A stretch of DNA of 64,000 bases from Marinobacter nanhaiticus D15-8W (GTDB lineage: Bacteria > Pseudomonadota > Gammaproteobacteria > Pseudomonadales > Oleiphilaceae), in NCBI RefSeq assembly GCF_036511935.1, contig NZ_AP028878.1:1054001-1118000 (forward strand), given 5' to 3'. Below, in pieces: positions 1 through 12,057 of the stretch (position 1 is its first letter; each line of letters opens with the position of its first letter). A program made the position numbers and the translations under genes. The notes under the pieces are model-generated. The model saw only the letters and a list, made by a program, of their open reading frames with translations. It did not search any database and was not told where the DNA came from.

Positions 1-3000
1 GCCCGTGCGTCCAAGTTCAAGTCGAACGACCTGCCGGACCTGCAAACCCTGCAGCCTCTCGTCAACCGTACCGGTTCCGACTCTTCCAGCATGGATAATA
101 TGCTGGAAATCCTTTTGGCCGGCGGCGTGGACCTGTTCCGTGCAGTCCGGATGATGATTCCGCCCGCGTGGCAGAACGTCGACACCATGGATTCCGATCT
201 GCGCGCGTTCTACGAATACAACTCCATGCATATGGAACCGTGGGATGGCCCCGCCGGTATCGTACTGTCCGATGGCCGTCATGCCGTATGTATGCTCGAC
301 CGCAACGGCCTACGGCCGGCGCGTTGGGTGATCACCAAGGACGACTTCATTACGCTGGCCTCCGAAATCGGTACCTATAGCTACAAGCCGGAAGACGTCG
401 TGGCTAAAGGCCGTGTTGGGCCGGGTCAGATCCTGGCGGTCGATACTGAATCGGGCCAGGTGCTGCATACCAAGGATATCGACAGCCGTCTCAAGAACAG
501 TCAGCCCTACAAGCGCTGGCTGCGCGAGAATGCGCTGCGGGTCGAGGCGACGCTGAACCAGGACACGCCGGAATTCAAACTGATGGAATCCGAGGAACTC
601 AAGGTCCATCAGAAGATGTTCCACGTCTCCTTCGAGGAGCGGGATCAGGTCCTGCGTCCCCTGGCGGAGAATGGCCAGGAAGCAGTCGGTTCGATGGGTG
701 ATGACACCCCTATGGCGGTCCTTTCCAGCCGCGTTCGCCATGTAGCGGATTACTTCCGTCAGAAGTTTGCCCAGGTGACGAACCCGGCGATCGACCCGCT
801 GCGGGAAGCGATTGTCATGTCGTTGGAAACCTGTCTGGGCGCAGAGCGTAACGTCTTCGAAGAAACGCCGGATCACGCTAATCGGATTATCCTGTCGACA
901 CCGGTACTGTCCCCTGCCAAGTTCCTGAAGATTGAGAGTAATGATCGTGCCGGTTTCGAAGTTGCGCGTATCCGCCTGAGTTATCGCCCTGAGCTGGGCC
1001 TGCGGCAGGCTGTCGAAGCCATCTGTGACGAAGCCGAAAAAGCCGTACTGGACGGTAAGGTGTTGTTGATCCTCTCCGACAAGGAACTGAAGGAAGGCGA
1101 ACTGCCGATCAGCTCTCTGATGGCGACGGGCGCCGTGCACCACCACCTGGTGAACAAGGGGCTGCGATGTGATTCGAACCTGATTATCGAAACCGGCTGG
1201 GCCCGGGATTCCCATCACTTTGCGGTGCTGTTCGGGTTCGGCGCCACAGCGGTCTATCCGTATCTTTCTTACCAGATCCTCAATGACCTGATTCGCACGG
1301 GCGAGGTCATGATGGATCCGATCGAGGCGAAGAACAATTACCGCAAGGGCATCAACAAAGGTCTGTTGAAGATCCTGTCGAAGATGGGGATCTCTACGAT
1401 TACTTCCTACCGTGGCGCACAGCTGTTCGAAGCCATCGGGTTATCGGAGGAAGTGGTCGATTTGTGTTTCCCGGGTGTTCCGAGCCGTATCAAGGGCGCC
1501 ACCTTCTACGATTTCCAGCAGGATCAGGAGTTGTTGGCCAGCATCGCCTGGAAGAATCGCAAGCCGATCAACCAGGGTGGTCTGCTGAAATATGTCCACG
1601 GGCAGGAGTACCATGCCTTCAACCCGGACGTCGTAAGCACGCTACAGCGGGCGGTACAGGACGGCGACTACGGCACCTACCGTGAGTATGCCGGGTTGGT
1701 GAACGAGCGTCCTGTAGCAACCCTCCGCGACTTGTTGGGCTTTAGGGATGGTATCAAGTCCGTCGACATCGAGTCGGTGGAGCCGGTCGAGAATATCTTT
1801 CCCCGTTTCGATTCGGCAGCCATGTCGCTAGGTGCCCTGTCGCCGGAAGCCCACGAGGCGCTGGCAATGGCGATGAACACACTGGGTGGTCGCTCCAATT
1901 CGGGTGAGGGGGGCGAAGACCCCGCTCGTTATGGCACCGATCGTCGCTCCAAGATCAAGCAGGTGGCCTCCGGTCGTTTCGGTGTCACCGCGCAGTATCT
2001 GCGTAGCGCCGATGTCATGCAGATCAAGGTGGCCCAAGGCGCTAAGCCGGGCGAGGGCGGGCAGTTGCCCGGTGGTAAGGTCAACGAGCTGATCGCTCGT
2101 CTGAGATACTCCGTGCCGGGCGTTACCCTGATTTCTCCGCCACCGCACCACGATATCTATTCGATCGAAGACCTGGCGCAACTGATCTTCGACCTCAAGC
2201 AGGTCAACCCCAAGGCCCTGGTATCGGTCAAACTGGTGTCGGAACCGGGTGTGGGTACGGTCGCGGCGGGTGTCGCGAAAGCCTATGCGGACCTGATCAC
2301 CATTTCCGGTTACGACGGTGGTACGGCGGCCAGTCCGCTGACCTCGATCCGCTACGCCGGCTCGCCCTGGGAATTGGGGCTGAGCGAGGCCCAGCAGGCC
2401 CTGCGTTCCAACGACCTGCGGGGCAAGATTCGCCTGCAGACCGACGGCGGACTGAAGACCGGTCTGGACGTAGTGAAAGCCGCCATTCTCGGCGCCGAGA
2501 GCTTTGGTTTTGGCACCACGCCGATGGTTGCGCTCGGCTGTAAGTATCTGCGTATCTGTCACCTGAACAACTGCGCAACCGGTGTTGCCACCCAGAACGA
2601 TCGCCTGCGGGAGGACCACTTCAAGGGTACGGTCGAGATGGCCATGAACTTCTTCCGCTTTGTAGCGGAGGAAACGCGCGAATGGATGGCCAAGCTGGGC
2701 GTAACCAACCTGGAAGAACTCGTGGGCCGAACCGACCTGCTCGAAGTGCTGCCGGGCGACACGCCGCGCCAGAAGAATCTGGACCTGACCCCCATCCTGG
2801 GTAACGACCTGATTCCGGCGGACAAGCCGCATACCTGCCAGGTCGAGCGCAACACGCCGTTCGACCAGGGGCAGCTTGCGGAAGAGATGGTCGCCGCTGT
2901 CAGCGATGCGATCACCAATAAGTCCGGCGGTACCTGGCAGTACCGCGTGACGAACTGCGACCGCTCGATCGGGGCGCGGATCTCGGGCGAAATCGCTGAA

Positions 3001-3684
3001 AAACACGGTAACCAGGGGATGTCAGGTGCACCGATCACCTTGGAACTGACCGGTACGGCTGGCCAGAGCTTTGGTGTATGGAACGTCGGGGGCCTGAACC
3101 TGATTCTGGAAGGCGATGCCAACGACTATGTGGGCAAGGGCATGACCGGCGGCAAGCTGGTGGTCCGTCCGCCGCGCGAAAGCAGCTTCAAGACCCAGGA
3201 AACGTCGATCATTGGCAATACCTGTCTGTATGGCGCCACTGGCGGCAAGCTGTTCGCAGCAGGTACTGCCGGTGAGCGGTTTGGCGTTCGTAACTCCGGC
3301 GCCCACGCCGTCGTAGAAGGCGTAGGTGATCACTGCTGCGAATACATGACGGGCGGTCTGGTGACCGTACTGGGTCACACTGGCCATAACTTCGGCGCGG
3401 GTATGACCGGCGGCTTCGCCTATGTGCTGGACCAGCAGAATACGTTTGTCGACAAGTACAACCACGAGCTGGTGGAAATCCAGCGTATTTCCAGCGAAGA
3501 CATGGAGCCGTACCGCAACCATCTTCGCACTGTGATCCGGGAGCATGTGACTGAGACCCAGAGCGAATGGGCGGAGCACATCCTCGACAATTTCGATGAC
3601 TACATTGGTCGCTTCTGGCTGGTCAAGCCCAAGGCTGCAAGCCTGCGCACGTTGTTGGCCAGCACCCGCGCACGCCCGGAATAA
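1..3684 (+). CDS. gltB: Glutamate synthase (NADPH) large subunit, 5'-truncated by window edge
   Basis: The reading frame is open from base 1, so the true start lies left of the window; 1227 residues are visible against about 1480 usual for the family. GltB makes glutamate from glutamine and 2-oxoglutarate in the cytoplasm with GltD. What remains is the end of the glutamine amidotransferase domain, the central domain, the FMN-binding synthase domain (about residues 530-900 of the fragment) and the C-terminal beta-helix rich in GG repeats (about 970-1180). The 3Fe-4S cysteines are visible as C-x5-C-x4-C at fragment residues 847, 853 and 858. gltD follows after 54 bases on the same strand, the usual gltBD operon order. 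Confidence 0.97.
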   Translation, partial: ARASKFKSNDLPDLQTLQPLVNRTGSDSSSMDNMLEILLAGGVDLFRAVRMMIPPAWQNVDTMDSDLRAFYEYNSMHMEPWDGPAGIVLSDGRHAVCMLDRNGLRPARWVITKDDFITLASEIGTYSYKPEDVVAKGRVGPGQILAVDTESGQVLHTKDIDSRLKNSQPYKRWLRENALRVEATLNQDTPEFKLMESEELKVHQKMFHVSFEERDQVLRPLAENGQEAVGSMGDDTPMAVLSSRVRHVADYFRQKFAQVTNPAIDPLREAIVMSLETCLGAERNVFEETPDHANRIILSTPVLSPAKFLKIESNDRAGFEVARIRLSYRPELGLRQAVEAICDEAEKAVLDGKVLLILSDKELKEGELPISSLMATGAVHHHLVNKGLRCDSNLIIETGWARDSHHFAVLFGFGATAVYPYLSYQILNDLIRTGEVMMDPIEAKNNYRKGINKGLLKILSKMGISTITSYRGAQLFEAIGLSEEVVDLCFPGVPSRIKGATFYDFQQDQELLASIAWKNRKPINQGGLLKYVHGQEYHAFNPDVVSTLQRAVQDGDYGTYREYAGLVNERPVATLRDLLGFRDGIKSVDIESVEPVENIFPRFDSAAMSLGALSPEAHEALAMAMNTLGGRSNSGEGGEDPARYGTDRRSKIKQVASGRFGVTAQYLRSADVMQIKVAQGAKPGEGGQLPGGKVNELIARLRYSVPGVTLISPPPHHDIYSIEDLAQLIFDLKQVNPKALVSVKLVSEPGVGTVAAGVAKAYADLITISGYDGGTAASPLTSIRYAGSPWELGLSEAQQALRSNDLRGKIRLQTDGGLKTGLDVVKAAILGAESFGFGTTPMVALGCKYLRICHLNNCATGVATQNDRLREDHFKGTVEMAMNFFRFVAEETREWMAKLGVTNLEELVGRTDLLEVLPGDTPRQKNLDLTPILGNDLIPADKPHTCQVERNTPFDQGQLAEEMVAAVSDAITNKSGGTWQYRVTNCDRSIGARISGEIAEKHGNQGMSGAPITLELTGTAGQSFGVWNVGGLNLILEGDANDYVGKGMTGGKLVVRPPRESSFKTQETSIIGNTCLYGATGGKLFAAGTAGERFGVRNSGAHAVVEGVGDHCCEYMTGGLVTVLGHTGHNFGAGMTGGFAYVLDQQNTFVDKYNHELVEIQRISSEDMEPYRNHLRTVIREHVTETQSEWAEHILDNFDDYIGRFWLVKPKAASLRTLLASTRARPE

Positions 3685-3720
3685 GGGCGTGTGGCACCAG
3701 TTTTCCCGCATCGAAATTGA

Positions 3721-5157
<1,437 letters not shown>

Positions 5158-5168
5158 TCGATTTTCTC

Positions 5169-5191
5169 GACGCCCTCGTTTGCGGGGCGTC
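5169..5191 (+). terminator. Hairpin between gltD and hemE
   Basis: A perfect 7-bp stem (GACGCCC at 5169-5175, GGGCGTC at 5185-5191) just after the gltD stop. There is no T-run behind it, so it may be a weak terminator or an mRNA-stabilising hairpin rather than a strong intrinsic terminator. Confidence 0.35.
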
Positions 5192-5218
5192 TGACATGTT
5201 CCTGAATACGAGAGCAGT

Positions 5219-6283
5219 ATGACAGCACTCAAGAATGACCGGTTCCTGCGCGCACTTCAGCGCCAGCCGGTGGACCGTACACCTGTCTGGATGATGCGTC
5301 AGGCGGGGCGTTACCTCCCGGAATACCGGGCCACCCGCGCCAAGGCCGGTGATTTTCTGAGTCTGTGCAAGAACACCGAGCTGGCCTGTGAGGTGACCTT
5401 GCAGCCGTTGGAGCGCTATCCGCTCGACGCGGCCATCCTGTTCTCGGACATTCTGACCATCCCCGACGCAATGGGTCTCGGGCTTTATTTCGAGACTGGC
5501 GAGGGACCCAAGTTCCGCAATACCGTACGTTCGGCAGCAGACGTCGAAGCCTTGCCTTCACTGAAGGCGGAAACCGATCTCGACTACGTGATGGCCGCCG
5601 TCTCGGCGATCCGCGAAGCGCTAGCCGGACGTGTTCCGCTGATTGGTTTTTCCGGCAGCCCCTGGACGCTCGCAACCTATATGGTTGAAGGCAGTTCCTC
5701 CAAGGATTTCCGCGAAGCCAAGCGCCTGATGTATAGCGAACCTAAGGTCATGCATGCGCTACTGGAGAAGCTGGCGGCGGCAGTGACCGATTACCTCAAC
5801 GCCCAGATTCGCGCCGGCGCCCAGGCCGTGCAGATTTTCGATACCTGGGGCGGTACGCTCTCCAGTTGGGCGTATGCCGAGTTCTCCCTGGCGTACATGA
5901 AGAAGATTGTCGACGGCCTGATTCGCCATCACGACGGTCGCCATGTGCCGGTCATCCTGTTCACCAAGAACGGCGGCCAGTGGCTGGAAGCCATGGCGGA
6001 AACCGGTGCTGACGCGCTGGGCCTGGACTGGACTACGGATATCGGTAATGCCCGGGCGCGAGTCGGTGATCGCGTGGCTCTGCAGGGCAACATGGATCCC
6101 TCGATGCTGTATGCGCCGCCGGAACGTATCCGCCAGGAAGTAGCAGATATCCTTTCGCGCTATGGCGAGGGTAGCGGTCATATCTTCAATCTTGGCCACG
6201 GCATCACCCCCGATGTCGATCCCGAGAATGCCGGCGCGTTTATTCGTGCAGTGTGCGAGCTAAGCGGGGATTATCACCGCTAA
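5219..6283 (+). CDS. hemE: Uroporphyrinogen decarboxylase
   Basis: HemE removes four carboxyl groups from uroporphyrinogen III to give coproporphyrinogen III in cytoplasmic heme synthesis. The protein is 354 residues, the family's normal size. The N-terminal signature [12 protein letters not shown] and the internal [16 protein letters not shown] segment are both clear. The ATG at 5219 follows an AGAGCAG purine stretch. It stands alone downstream of gltBD with 61 bases between, as in many gammaproteobacteria. Confidence 0.97.
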   Translation: MTALKNDRFLRALQRQPVDRTPVWMMRQAGRYLPEYRATRAKAGDFLSLCKNTELACEVTLQPLERYPLDAAILFSDILTIPDAMGLGLYFETGEGPKFRNTVRSAADVEALPSLKAETDLDYVMAAVSAIREALAGRVPLIGFSGSPWTLATYMVEGSSSKDFREAKRLMYSEPKVMHALLEKLAAAVTDYLNAQIRAGAQAVQIFDTWGGTLSSWAYAEFSLAYMKKIVDGLIRHHDGRHVPVILFTKNGGQWLEAMAETGADALGLDWTTDIGNARARVGDRVALQGNMDPSMLYAPPERIRQEVADILSRYGEGSGHIFNLGHGITPDVDPENAGAFIRAVCELSGDYHR

Positions 6284-6320
6284 CGAGTACAAGGCAGGCA
6301 TGCACCTCCACCCAACAAGG

Positions 6321-6349
6321 TTGGTCGCGTTCCCGTACAGCGCTATAGT
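6321..6349 (+). promoter_or_regulatory. Candidate sigma-70 promoter of the PilZ gene
   Basis: TTGGTC at 6321-6326 and TATAGT at 6344-6349 with a 17-base spacer, placing transcription start about 45 bases before the GTG at 6401. Found by eye only. Confidence 0.45.
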
Positions 6350-6400
6350 TAGATTGTGTTCAACGTGAACCTTTCTATTCAGAGCTGAAGGTGCGCCAAC

Positions 6401-6775
6401 GTGAGTGAAGCCCGGTCCTTGAATCGTCGCCGTTTTGAAAGAATCCTGTTCGATGCGCCTTGCGAGCTGCACGTTGGAGATGGTGTGTGGCACACGGAGG
6501 TGCTGGATATTTCCCTGAAAGGGGTGCTGGTCAAGCGACCGGTCGAGTGGAAGGCGCAACTGAACCACCCATTCGAGGTGGTTATCCACCTGAATGACCG
6601 TGACAGCGGTATCGTCATGGCCGTGGAACTGCGTCATATCGAAGACGGCCACTTGGGGTTCAAGTGCCAATACATCGATATCGAGAGCGCGTCACACCTG
6701 AAACGCCTGGTAGAGCTTAACCTGGGGGACCCGGCTTTATTGGACCGGGAGTTGCGTTACCTCGACGGTGCCTGA
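6401..6775 (+). CDS. PilZ domain protein (putative cyclic-di-GMP receptor)
   Basis: A 124-residue protein consisting of little more than one PilZ domain. Both c-di-GMP-binding motifs are present: RxxxR at residues 10-14 and DxSxxG at residues 36-41 (DISLKG). It should therefore be able to bind c-di-GMP, unlike the degenerate PilZ protein of Pseudomonas type IV pili. The GTG start at 6401 has GAAGGTG at about 6386-6392. It is convergent with radA and not in an operon. Its effector partner cannot be told from the sequence; pilus, flagellar or exopolysaccharide control are the usual roles. Confidence 0.85.
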   Translation: MSEARSLNRRRFERILFDAPCELHVGDGVWHTEVLDISLKGVLVKRPVEWKAQLNHPFEVVIHLNDRDSGIVMAVELRHIEDGHLGFKCQYIDIESASHLKRLVELNLGDPALLDRELRYLDGA

Positions 6776-6784
6776 AGGTTCTAG

Positions 6785-8170
6785 CTAGTGGGCCAGGTCC
6801 AGTAGGGCGTCCAGGGCTTCACTGAGTTTTGTCACTGCAATGACTTTCATGTTCTCGATAGGTTTTCTCGGGACGTTCGCCTTGGGTACGAGCGCCCTCG
6901 TGAAACCGTGTTTTGATGCTTCGTAGATCCGTTCCTGACCGCTAGGCACGGGTCGAATCTCCCCTGATAGACCCACTTCACCGAAGATCACCAGGTCCTG
7001 CGGTAACGTCTTGTCGCGGAATGACGAAACCACGGCCGCCAGTAGCGCCAGGTCTGCGCTTGTTTCGCTGACTTTTACGCCGCCCACCACGTTGACGAAC
7101 ACATCCTGGTCAGCGCAGTGCATGCCGCCATGGCGGTGGAGTACGGCCAGCAGCATGGCGAGTCGATTCTGGTCCAGGCCGACAGCCACGCGGCGTGGGT
7201 AACTGCCCTGGGCGACATCGACCAGCGCCTGGATCTCGACCAGCATGGGTCGTGTACCCTCCCAGACGACCATCACGACACTGCCCGGTGCCGCCTCATC
7301 GCCCCGGTTGAGAAAGATAGCGCTGGGATTCTTCACTTCCTTCAGGCCTTGCTCGAGCATGGCGAACACGCCCAATTCGTTGACCGCGCCGAAACGGTTC
7401 TTGATGCCGCGCAAGGTCCGGAAACGGCTGTCGCTTGAGCCTTCCAGCAGTATCGAACAGTCAATCATATGCTCCAGTACCTTGGGGCCGGCCAGGCTGC
7501 CGTCTTTGGTGACGTGGCCGACCAGGAACAGGATGGTGCCCGTCTGCTTGGCGAAGCGGGTCAGGTAGGCGGCGCTTTCGCGTACCTGGGATACGCTGCC
7601 GGGAGCAGACTCCACGTCACTGATATGCATGACCTGGATACTGTCCACCACCAGGATGCGCGGTTTCTCGGTCTCGGCGACCTGGATAATGCGCTCGACG
7701 CTGGTTTCCGACAGCATCTTCAGGTCTTTAGTGGGCACGCCCAGGCGCTTGGCTCGCAGTGCGACCTGCTGCATGGATTCCTCGCCGGTGACGTAAAGTG
7801 CCGGCAACTGGGCTGCCAAGTGGCAAACGGTCTGCAGTAGTAGCGTACTTTTCCCGGCCCCTGGGTGGCCGCCCATCAGGATGGCCGATCCTTCTACCAG
7901 CCCGCCCCCGAGCACCCGATCAAGTTCTTTCATGCCAGAGCTAACGCGTGATTGCTCAGCCAAACTGACCGAATCCAGCGACTGGACGCCGGACAGGCTC
8001 CCGGCAAAACCTTCAAATCGCGATCCCCGCTGTCCACCCGATGAGGACGACGATACGCCTCGGACCTCGCTGATCGTGTTCCAGGCGTTGCAGGCATTGC
8101 ACTGGCCCTGCCACTTGGAGTATTCCGCACCGCATTCGGTGCATACGTAGGCGGTCTTGGTCTTTGCCAT
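6785..8170 (-). CDS. radA: DNA repair protein RadA
   Basis: RadA (Sms) is a RecA-like ATPase and helicase that helps branch migration during homologous recombination. The 461 residues show an N-terminal C4 zinc finger (Cys10, 13, 24, 27), Walker A GGHPGAGKST at 100-109, the RadA-specific KNRFG motif, and a C-terminal Lon-protease-like domain. Length is normal. It is transcribed leftward, and the end of ettA upstream of it has its own terminator, so radA is probably a separate unit. Confidence 0.97.
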   Translation of the reverse strand: MAKTKTAYVCTECGAEYSKWQGQCNACNAWNTISEVRGVSSSSSGGQRGSRFEGFAGSLSGVQSLDSVSLAEQSRVSSGMKELDRVLGGGLVEGSAILMGGHPGAGKSTLLLQTVCHLAAQLPALYVTGEESMQQVALRAKRLGVPTKDLKMLSETSVERIIQVAETEKPRILVVDSIQVMHISDVESAPGSVSQVRESAAYLTRFAKQTGTILFLVGHVTKDGSLAGPKVLEHMIDCSILLEGSSDSRFRTLRGIKNRFGAVNELGVFAMLEQGLKEVKNPSAIFLNRGDEAAPGSVVMVVWEGTRPMLVEIQALVDVAQGSYPRRVAVGLDQNRLAMLLAVLHRHGGMHCADQDVFVNVVGGVKVSETSADLALLAAVVSSFRDKTLPQDLVIFGEVGLSGEIRPVPSGQERIYEASKHGFTRALVPKANVPRKPIENMKVIAVTKLSEALDALLDLAH

Positions 8171-8202
8171 GGATCTCGATGCTTAAAGGTGTGGGTTCTG
8201 GC

Positions 8203-8235
8203 GGAAGGAAAAGGTAGCCGGCAGGGCCGGCTACC
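8203..8235 (-). terminator. Intrinsic terminator of ettA
   Basis: A perfect 10-bp stem (8213-8222 with 8226-8235, loop of 3) followed on the minus strand by TTTTCC. It sits just beyond the ettA stop and before radA. Confidence 0.75.
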
Positions 8236-8245
8236 TCGCTGGCGA

Positions 8246-9907
8246 TCAGGCCAGTTTCTTGTACTTCATGCGCTGGGGCACCATTGCTGAGTCTCCCTTG
8301 CGCTTGCGGTGGTCTTCGTCGTAATCGTGGAAATTACCTTCGAAGAACACTACCTCCCCGTCGTCTTCGAACGCCAGGATATGCGTAGCGACCCGGTCGA
8401 GGAACCAGCGGTCGTGCGAGATCACCAAAGCGGCGCCCGGGAAGTTGAGTAGTGCCTCTTCCAGCGCCCGCAGGGTCTCGACGTCGAGGTCGTTGGTCGG
8501 TTCGTCCAACAGCAGAACGTTACCGCCTTCCTTCAACAGCTTCGCCAGGTGTAGACGGTTGCGCTCGCCACCGGACAGGTCGCCGACACGCTTCTGCTGG
8601 TCGCTGCCCTTGAAGTTGAAGCGGCCGACGTAGGCTCGCGAAGGGGTCTGGTAGTTGCCGACCTGAATGATGTCCTGGCCGTCACTCAGTTCTTCCCAGA
8701 CCGTTTTGTCGCCGTCCAGGTCGCGCATCTGATCGACATAGGCCAGTTTGACCGTTTCGCCGACCGTAATGTTGCCGGAATCCGGCTGGTCCTTGCCGGC
8801 GACCATGCGGAACAGGGTCGATTTACCCGCACCGTTGCCGCCGATGATGCCGACGATGGCGCCTGGTGGCACGTTGAAGCTAACGTTTTCATACAGCAGC
8901 CGGTCGCCGAAGGACTTGCTGATATTATCGACCTCGATCACCTTGTCGCCCAGGCGAGGGCCGGGTGGGATGTAGAGCTCGTTGGTCTCGTTGCGTTTCT
9001 GGAAATCCTGGGAATTCATCTCCTCGAAGCGGGCCAGGCGGGCCTTGCTCTTGGACTGGCGGCCCTTGGCATTGCTGCGTACCCACTCCAGTTCATGCTT
9101 GATCGACTTCTGGCGGGCGACTTCCTGTTTGGCTTCGATTTCCAGGCGTTTTTCCTTGGCTTCCAGCCACTGGCTGTAATTGCCTTCGAAGGGAATGCCC
9201 TGACCACGGTCCAGTTCCAGGATCCAACCGGCGACATTGTCTAGGAAGTAACGGTCGTGAGTGATGGCTACCACGGTACCGGTGTAGTCATGGAGGAAGC
9301 GCTCGAGCCAAGCCACCGATTCCGCATCCAGATGGTTCGTCGGTTCGTCCAGCAGCAGCATATCCGGACCGGACATCAACAGCCGGCACAGCGCGACCCG
9401 GCGGCGCTCGCCACCGGAAAGCTTGTCGACCTTGGCATCCCACGCCGGCAGGCGCAGGGCGTCCGCAGCGACTTCCAGTTTACGCTCGATGTCATGGCCA
9501 TCGGCGGCCTGGATAAAGCTTTCCAGCTCGCCCTGCTTCTTGGCCAACGCGTCGAAATCGGCGTCGGGTTCCGCATAGGCGGCGTAAACCTGGTCCAGCT
9601 CGGCGAGAGCGTTATGGATGCCGGCGACCGCCTCATCGACGATTTCCTTGACGGTCTTGGTTTCGTCAAGCTCCGGCTCCTGGGGCAGGTAACCGACGTT
9701 GATGCCCGGCTGGGGACGGGCCTCGCCGATGTAATCCTGGTCGATACCGGCCATGATGCGCAGCAGCGTCGATTTACCGGCCCCGTTGAGACCGAGCACG
9801 CCAATCTTGGCACCCGGGAAAAAGCTCAGGGATATATCTTTGAGTATTTCGCGCTTGGGCGGGACAACCTTACCCACGCGATTCATGGTGTAAACGTATT
9901 GGGCCAT
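8246..9907 (-). CDS. ettA: Energy-dependent translational throttle protein EttA (ABC-F)
   Basis: An ABC-F protein of 553 residues that binds the ribosomal E site and gates entry into elongation according to ATP/ADP ratio. There are two ATP-binding cassettes, each with Walker A (GLNGAGKST at 39-47; GGNGAGKST in the second half) and an LSGGE signature, and no membrane segments. The arm and linker between the cassettes match EttA more than Uup or YheS. The opening sequence MAQYVYTMNRVGKVVPPKR is typical of EttA. It is divergent from glyA. Confidence 0.95.
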   Translation of the reverse strand: MAQYVYTMNRVGKVVPPKREILKDISLSFFPGAKIGVLGLNGAGKSTLLRIMAGIDQDYIGEARPQPGINVGYLPQEPELDETKTVKEIVDEAVAGIHNALAELDQVYAAYAEPDADFDALAKKQGELESFIQAADGHDIERKLEVAADALRLPAWDAKVDKLSGGERRRVALCRLLMSGPDMLLLDEPTNHLDAESVAWLERFLHDYTGTVVAITHDRYFLDNVAGWILELDRGQGIPFEGNYSQWLEAKEKRLEIEAKQEVARQKSIKHELEWVRSNAKGRQSKSKARLARFEEMNSQDFQKRNETNELYIPPGPRLGDKVIEVDNISKSFGDRLLYENVSFNVPPGAIVGIIGGNGAGKSTLFRMVAGKDQPDSGNITVGETVKLAYVDQMRDLDGDKTVWEELSDGQDIIQVGNYQTPSRAYVGRFNFKGSDQQKRVGDLSGGERNRLHLAKLLKEGGNVLLLDEPTNDLDVETLRALEEALLNFPGAALVISHDRWFLDRVATHILAFEDDGEVVFFEGNFHDYDEDHRKRKGDSAMVPQRMKYKKLA

Positions 9908-10213
9908 GTTCCGGCAGTATCCTTTCTGTGAGTGTCTCGCTATGAGTGTCTCGGTTGACGTAAGAGCGTCTCAGTTGAATGGAGACGTCCGGGACTGCTG
10001 AATGCCCCGAAATGTCCAGCTCAGAAGGTTTCTTACGGTAGCGAAACAGGCCCGATTTGGCAATTCGGCGAGCCGCCTGCCAACCGGCGCGGAAAACCCG
10101 TATCATGCGGGTTAAAGGATGATTTCAGCGGGGCTTTTGGGCTAGAATACGGGCCCTCCAATTTTCACTGATTAGCCATTCTCACTGATAGCGATTACAG
10201 GGGCAGCGCATCC
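9908..10213. other. Intergenic region between divergent ettA and glyA
   Basis: 306 bases without a gene. It must hold both promoters. For glyA a possible -10 element TAGAAT lies at 10143-10148, followed by a GC-rich ACGGGCCC stretch, but no convincing -35 is visible. I see no glycine riboswitch. Confidence 0.4.
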
Positions 10214-11470
10214 ATGTTTAACCGTGAAATGAAAATCGCCGGCTTCGATGATGACGTCTGGAATGCCATCCAGGCTGAAAACGAACGCCAGGAAGCTCAT
10301 ATCGAGCTGATTGCTTCGGAAAACTACACTAGCCCGCGAGTCATGGAAGCGCAGGGGAGCGTGCTCACCAACAAGTACGCCGAAGGTTATCCCGGCAAGC
10401 GTTATTACGGTGGCTGCGAACACGTCGACGTCGTTGAAGAGCTGGCGATTGCACGTGCCAAGGAGCTGTTCGGTGCGGCCTATGCAAACGTCCAGCCGCA
10501 TTCCGGCTCCCAGGCTAACAGTGCGGTCTACATGGCGCTCGTCAAACCTGGCGATACGGTTCTGGGGATGAGTCTGGCCCACGGCGGCCACCTGACCCAC
10601 GGTGCCTCTGTGAATTTCTCCGGAAAGATCTACAAAGCGGTCCAGTATGGTCTGAACCCGGAAACCGGTCTGATCGACTACGACGAAGTCGAGCGCCTGG
10701 CGCAGGAACATAAGCCGAAGATGATCGTCGCCGGCTTCTCCGCCTACTCACAGCACCTCGACTTCGCCCGTTTCCGTGAGATTGCCGACAAGGTTGGCGC
10801 CTACCTGTTTGTCGACATGGCCCATGTTGCTGGCCTGGTGGCCGCCGGCGTCTATCCCGATCCGGTGCCTCATGCCCACGTTGTCGCGACCACGACCCAC
10901 AAGACCCTGCGCGGCCCCCGCGGCGGCCTGATCCTCGCCTGTGCGGACGAGGACATCCAGAAGAAGCTCAACTCTGCCGTTTTCCCTGGTGGGCAGGGCG
11001 GTCCGCTCATGCACGTAATCGCTGCAAAGGCGGTCTGCTTCAAGGAAGCCATGGGCGACGAGTTCCGTGACTACCAGAAGCAGGTCGTCAAGAATGCCCA
11101 GGCGATGGCCAGCGTGTTCATTGATCGCGGCTACGATGTCGTCTCCGGCGGTACTGAGAACCACCTGTTCCTGGTCAGCCTGATCAAGCAGGACATTACC
11201 GGTAAGGACGCAGACGCTGCCCTCGGTAAGGCACACATCACCGTCAACAAGAATGCGGTTCCCAACGACCCGCGTTCCCCGTTCGTGACCTCGGGCCTGC
11301 GCATCGGTACCCCCGCGGTAACCACGCGTGGTTTTGGCGAGGGCGAGTGTCGTGACCTGGCCGGCTGGATGTGTGACATCCTCGACAACCTGGAAAACGA
11401 AGACACTATCAACCGGGTGCGCGAGCAGGTCAAAACCCTGTGCGAGCGCTTCCCCGTATACGCAGGCTGA
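10214..11470 (+). CDS. glyA: Serine hydroxymethyltransferase
   Basis: GlyA interconverts serine and glycine with tetrahydrofolate, feeding one-carbon units to purine, thymidylate and methionine synthesis. It has 418 residues, the usual length, and is a cytoplasmic PLP enzyme. The PLP lysine is Lys230 within [13 protein letters not shown]. The N-terminal [10 protein letters not shown] motif is intact. The ATG at 10214 is preceded by a GGGGCAGC purine stretch. nrdR follows after 57 bases on the same strand, an arrangement common in gammaproteobacteria. Confidence 0.97.
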   Translation: MFNREMKIAGFDDDVWNAIQAENERQEAHIELIASENYTSPRVMEAQGSVLTNKYAEGYPGKRYYGGCEHVDVVEELAIARAKELFGAAYANVQPHSGSQANSAVYMALVKPGDTVLGMSLAHGGHLTHGASVNFSGKIYKAVQYGLNPETGLIDYDEVERLAQEHKPKMIVAGFSAYSQHLDFARFREIADKVGAYLFVDMAHVAGLVAAGVYPDPVPHAHVVATTTHKTLRGPRGGLILACADEDIQKKLNSAVFPGGQGGPLMHVIAAKAVCFKEAMGDEFRDYQKQVVKNAQAMASVFIDRGYDVVSGGTENHLFLVSLIKQDITGKDADAALGKAHITVNKNAVPNDPRSPFVTSGLRIGTPAVTTRGFGEGECRDLAGWMCDILDNLENEDTINRVREQVKTLCERFPVYAG

Positions 11471-11527
11471 AGCGGCACGAACTGAGGGGCTCAGGACAGA
11501 GCCCCGACCGGTCCCGGAGCAGACGAC

Positions 11528-12046
11528 ATGCATTGCCCATTTTGTGGTGAAGCGGATACCAAGGTGATCGACTCAAGACTGGTGGCTGAGGGCGACCAGG
11601 TGCGGCGTCGCCGTGAGTGCCTGTCCTGCAAGGAGCGGTTCACCACCTTCGAGACCGCCGAGCTGGTCATGCCCCGGGTGGTCAAACAGGACGGTACGCG
11701 CCAACCTTTCGATGAAGACAAGCTGCGCTCGGGCATTATGAAGGCCCTGGAGAAGCGGCCAGTCAGCATCGAGGAAATCGAGGCTGCCCTGAATCGCATC
11801 AAGTCCCGCGTCCGTTCCCGTGGAGAGCGGGAAATCAAGTCGATGGAACTCGGTGAAGAGGTCATGACGGAGTTGCGGCAGCTCGACAAGGTGGCGTATG
11901 TCCGCTTTGCCTCGGTGTACCGCAGTTTCCAGGATATCAACGAGTTCAAGGAAGAGATCGAGCGCCTGAGCGTCAATATGGGCGACAAGGCAGATCCGGT
12001 GGATGTAGCCAAGGCGCTGACGACACCGGACAAATCCAAACGCTGA
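11528..12046 (+). CDS. nrdR: Transcriptional repressor NrdR
   Basis: NrdR represses ribonucleotide reductase operons by binding NrdR boxes in response to ATP/dATP. The protein has 172 residues. The zinc ribbon shows two Cys pairs (CPFCG at the N-terminus, then CLSCKERF). An ATP-cone domain covers about residues 49-139. It is followed after 11 bases by ribD, so they are probably cotranscribed. Confidence 0.96.
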   Translation: MHCPFCGEADTKVIDSRLVAEGDQVRRRRECLSCKERFTTFETAELVMPRVVKQDGTRQPFDEDKLRSGIMKALEKRPVSIEEIEAALNRIKSRVRSRGEREIKSMELGEEVMTELRQLDKVAYVRFASVYRSFQDINEFKEEIERLSVNMGDKADPVDVAKALTTPDKSKR

Positions 12047-12057
12047 AGGGCGCATCC

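Noticed and set aside
9908..10213. Glycine riboswitch upstream of glyA
   Set aside because: The short hairpins seen do not show the paired aptamer pattern.
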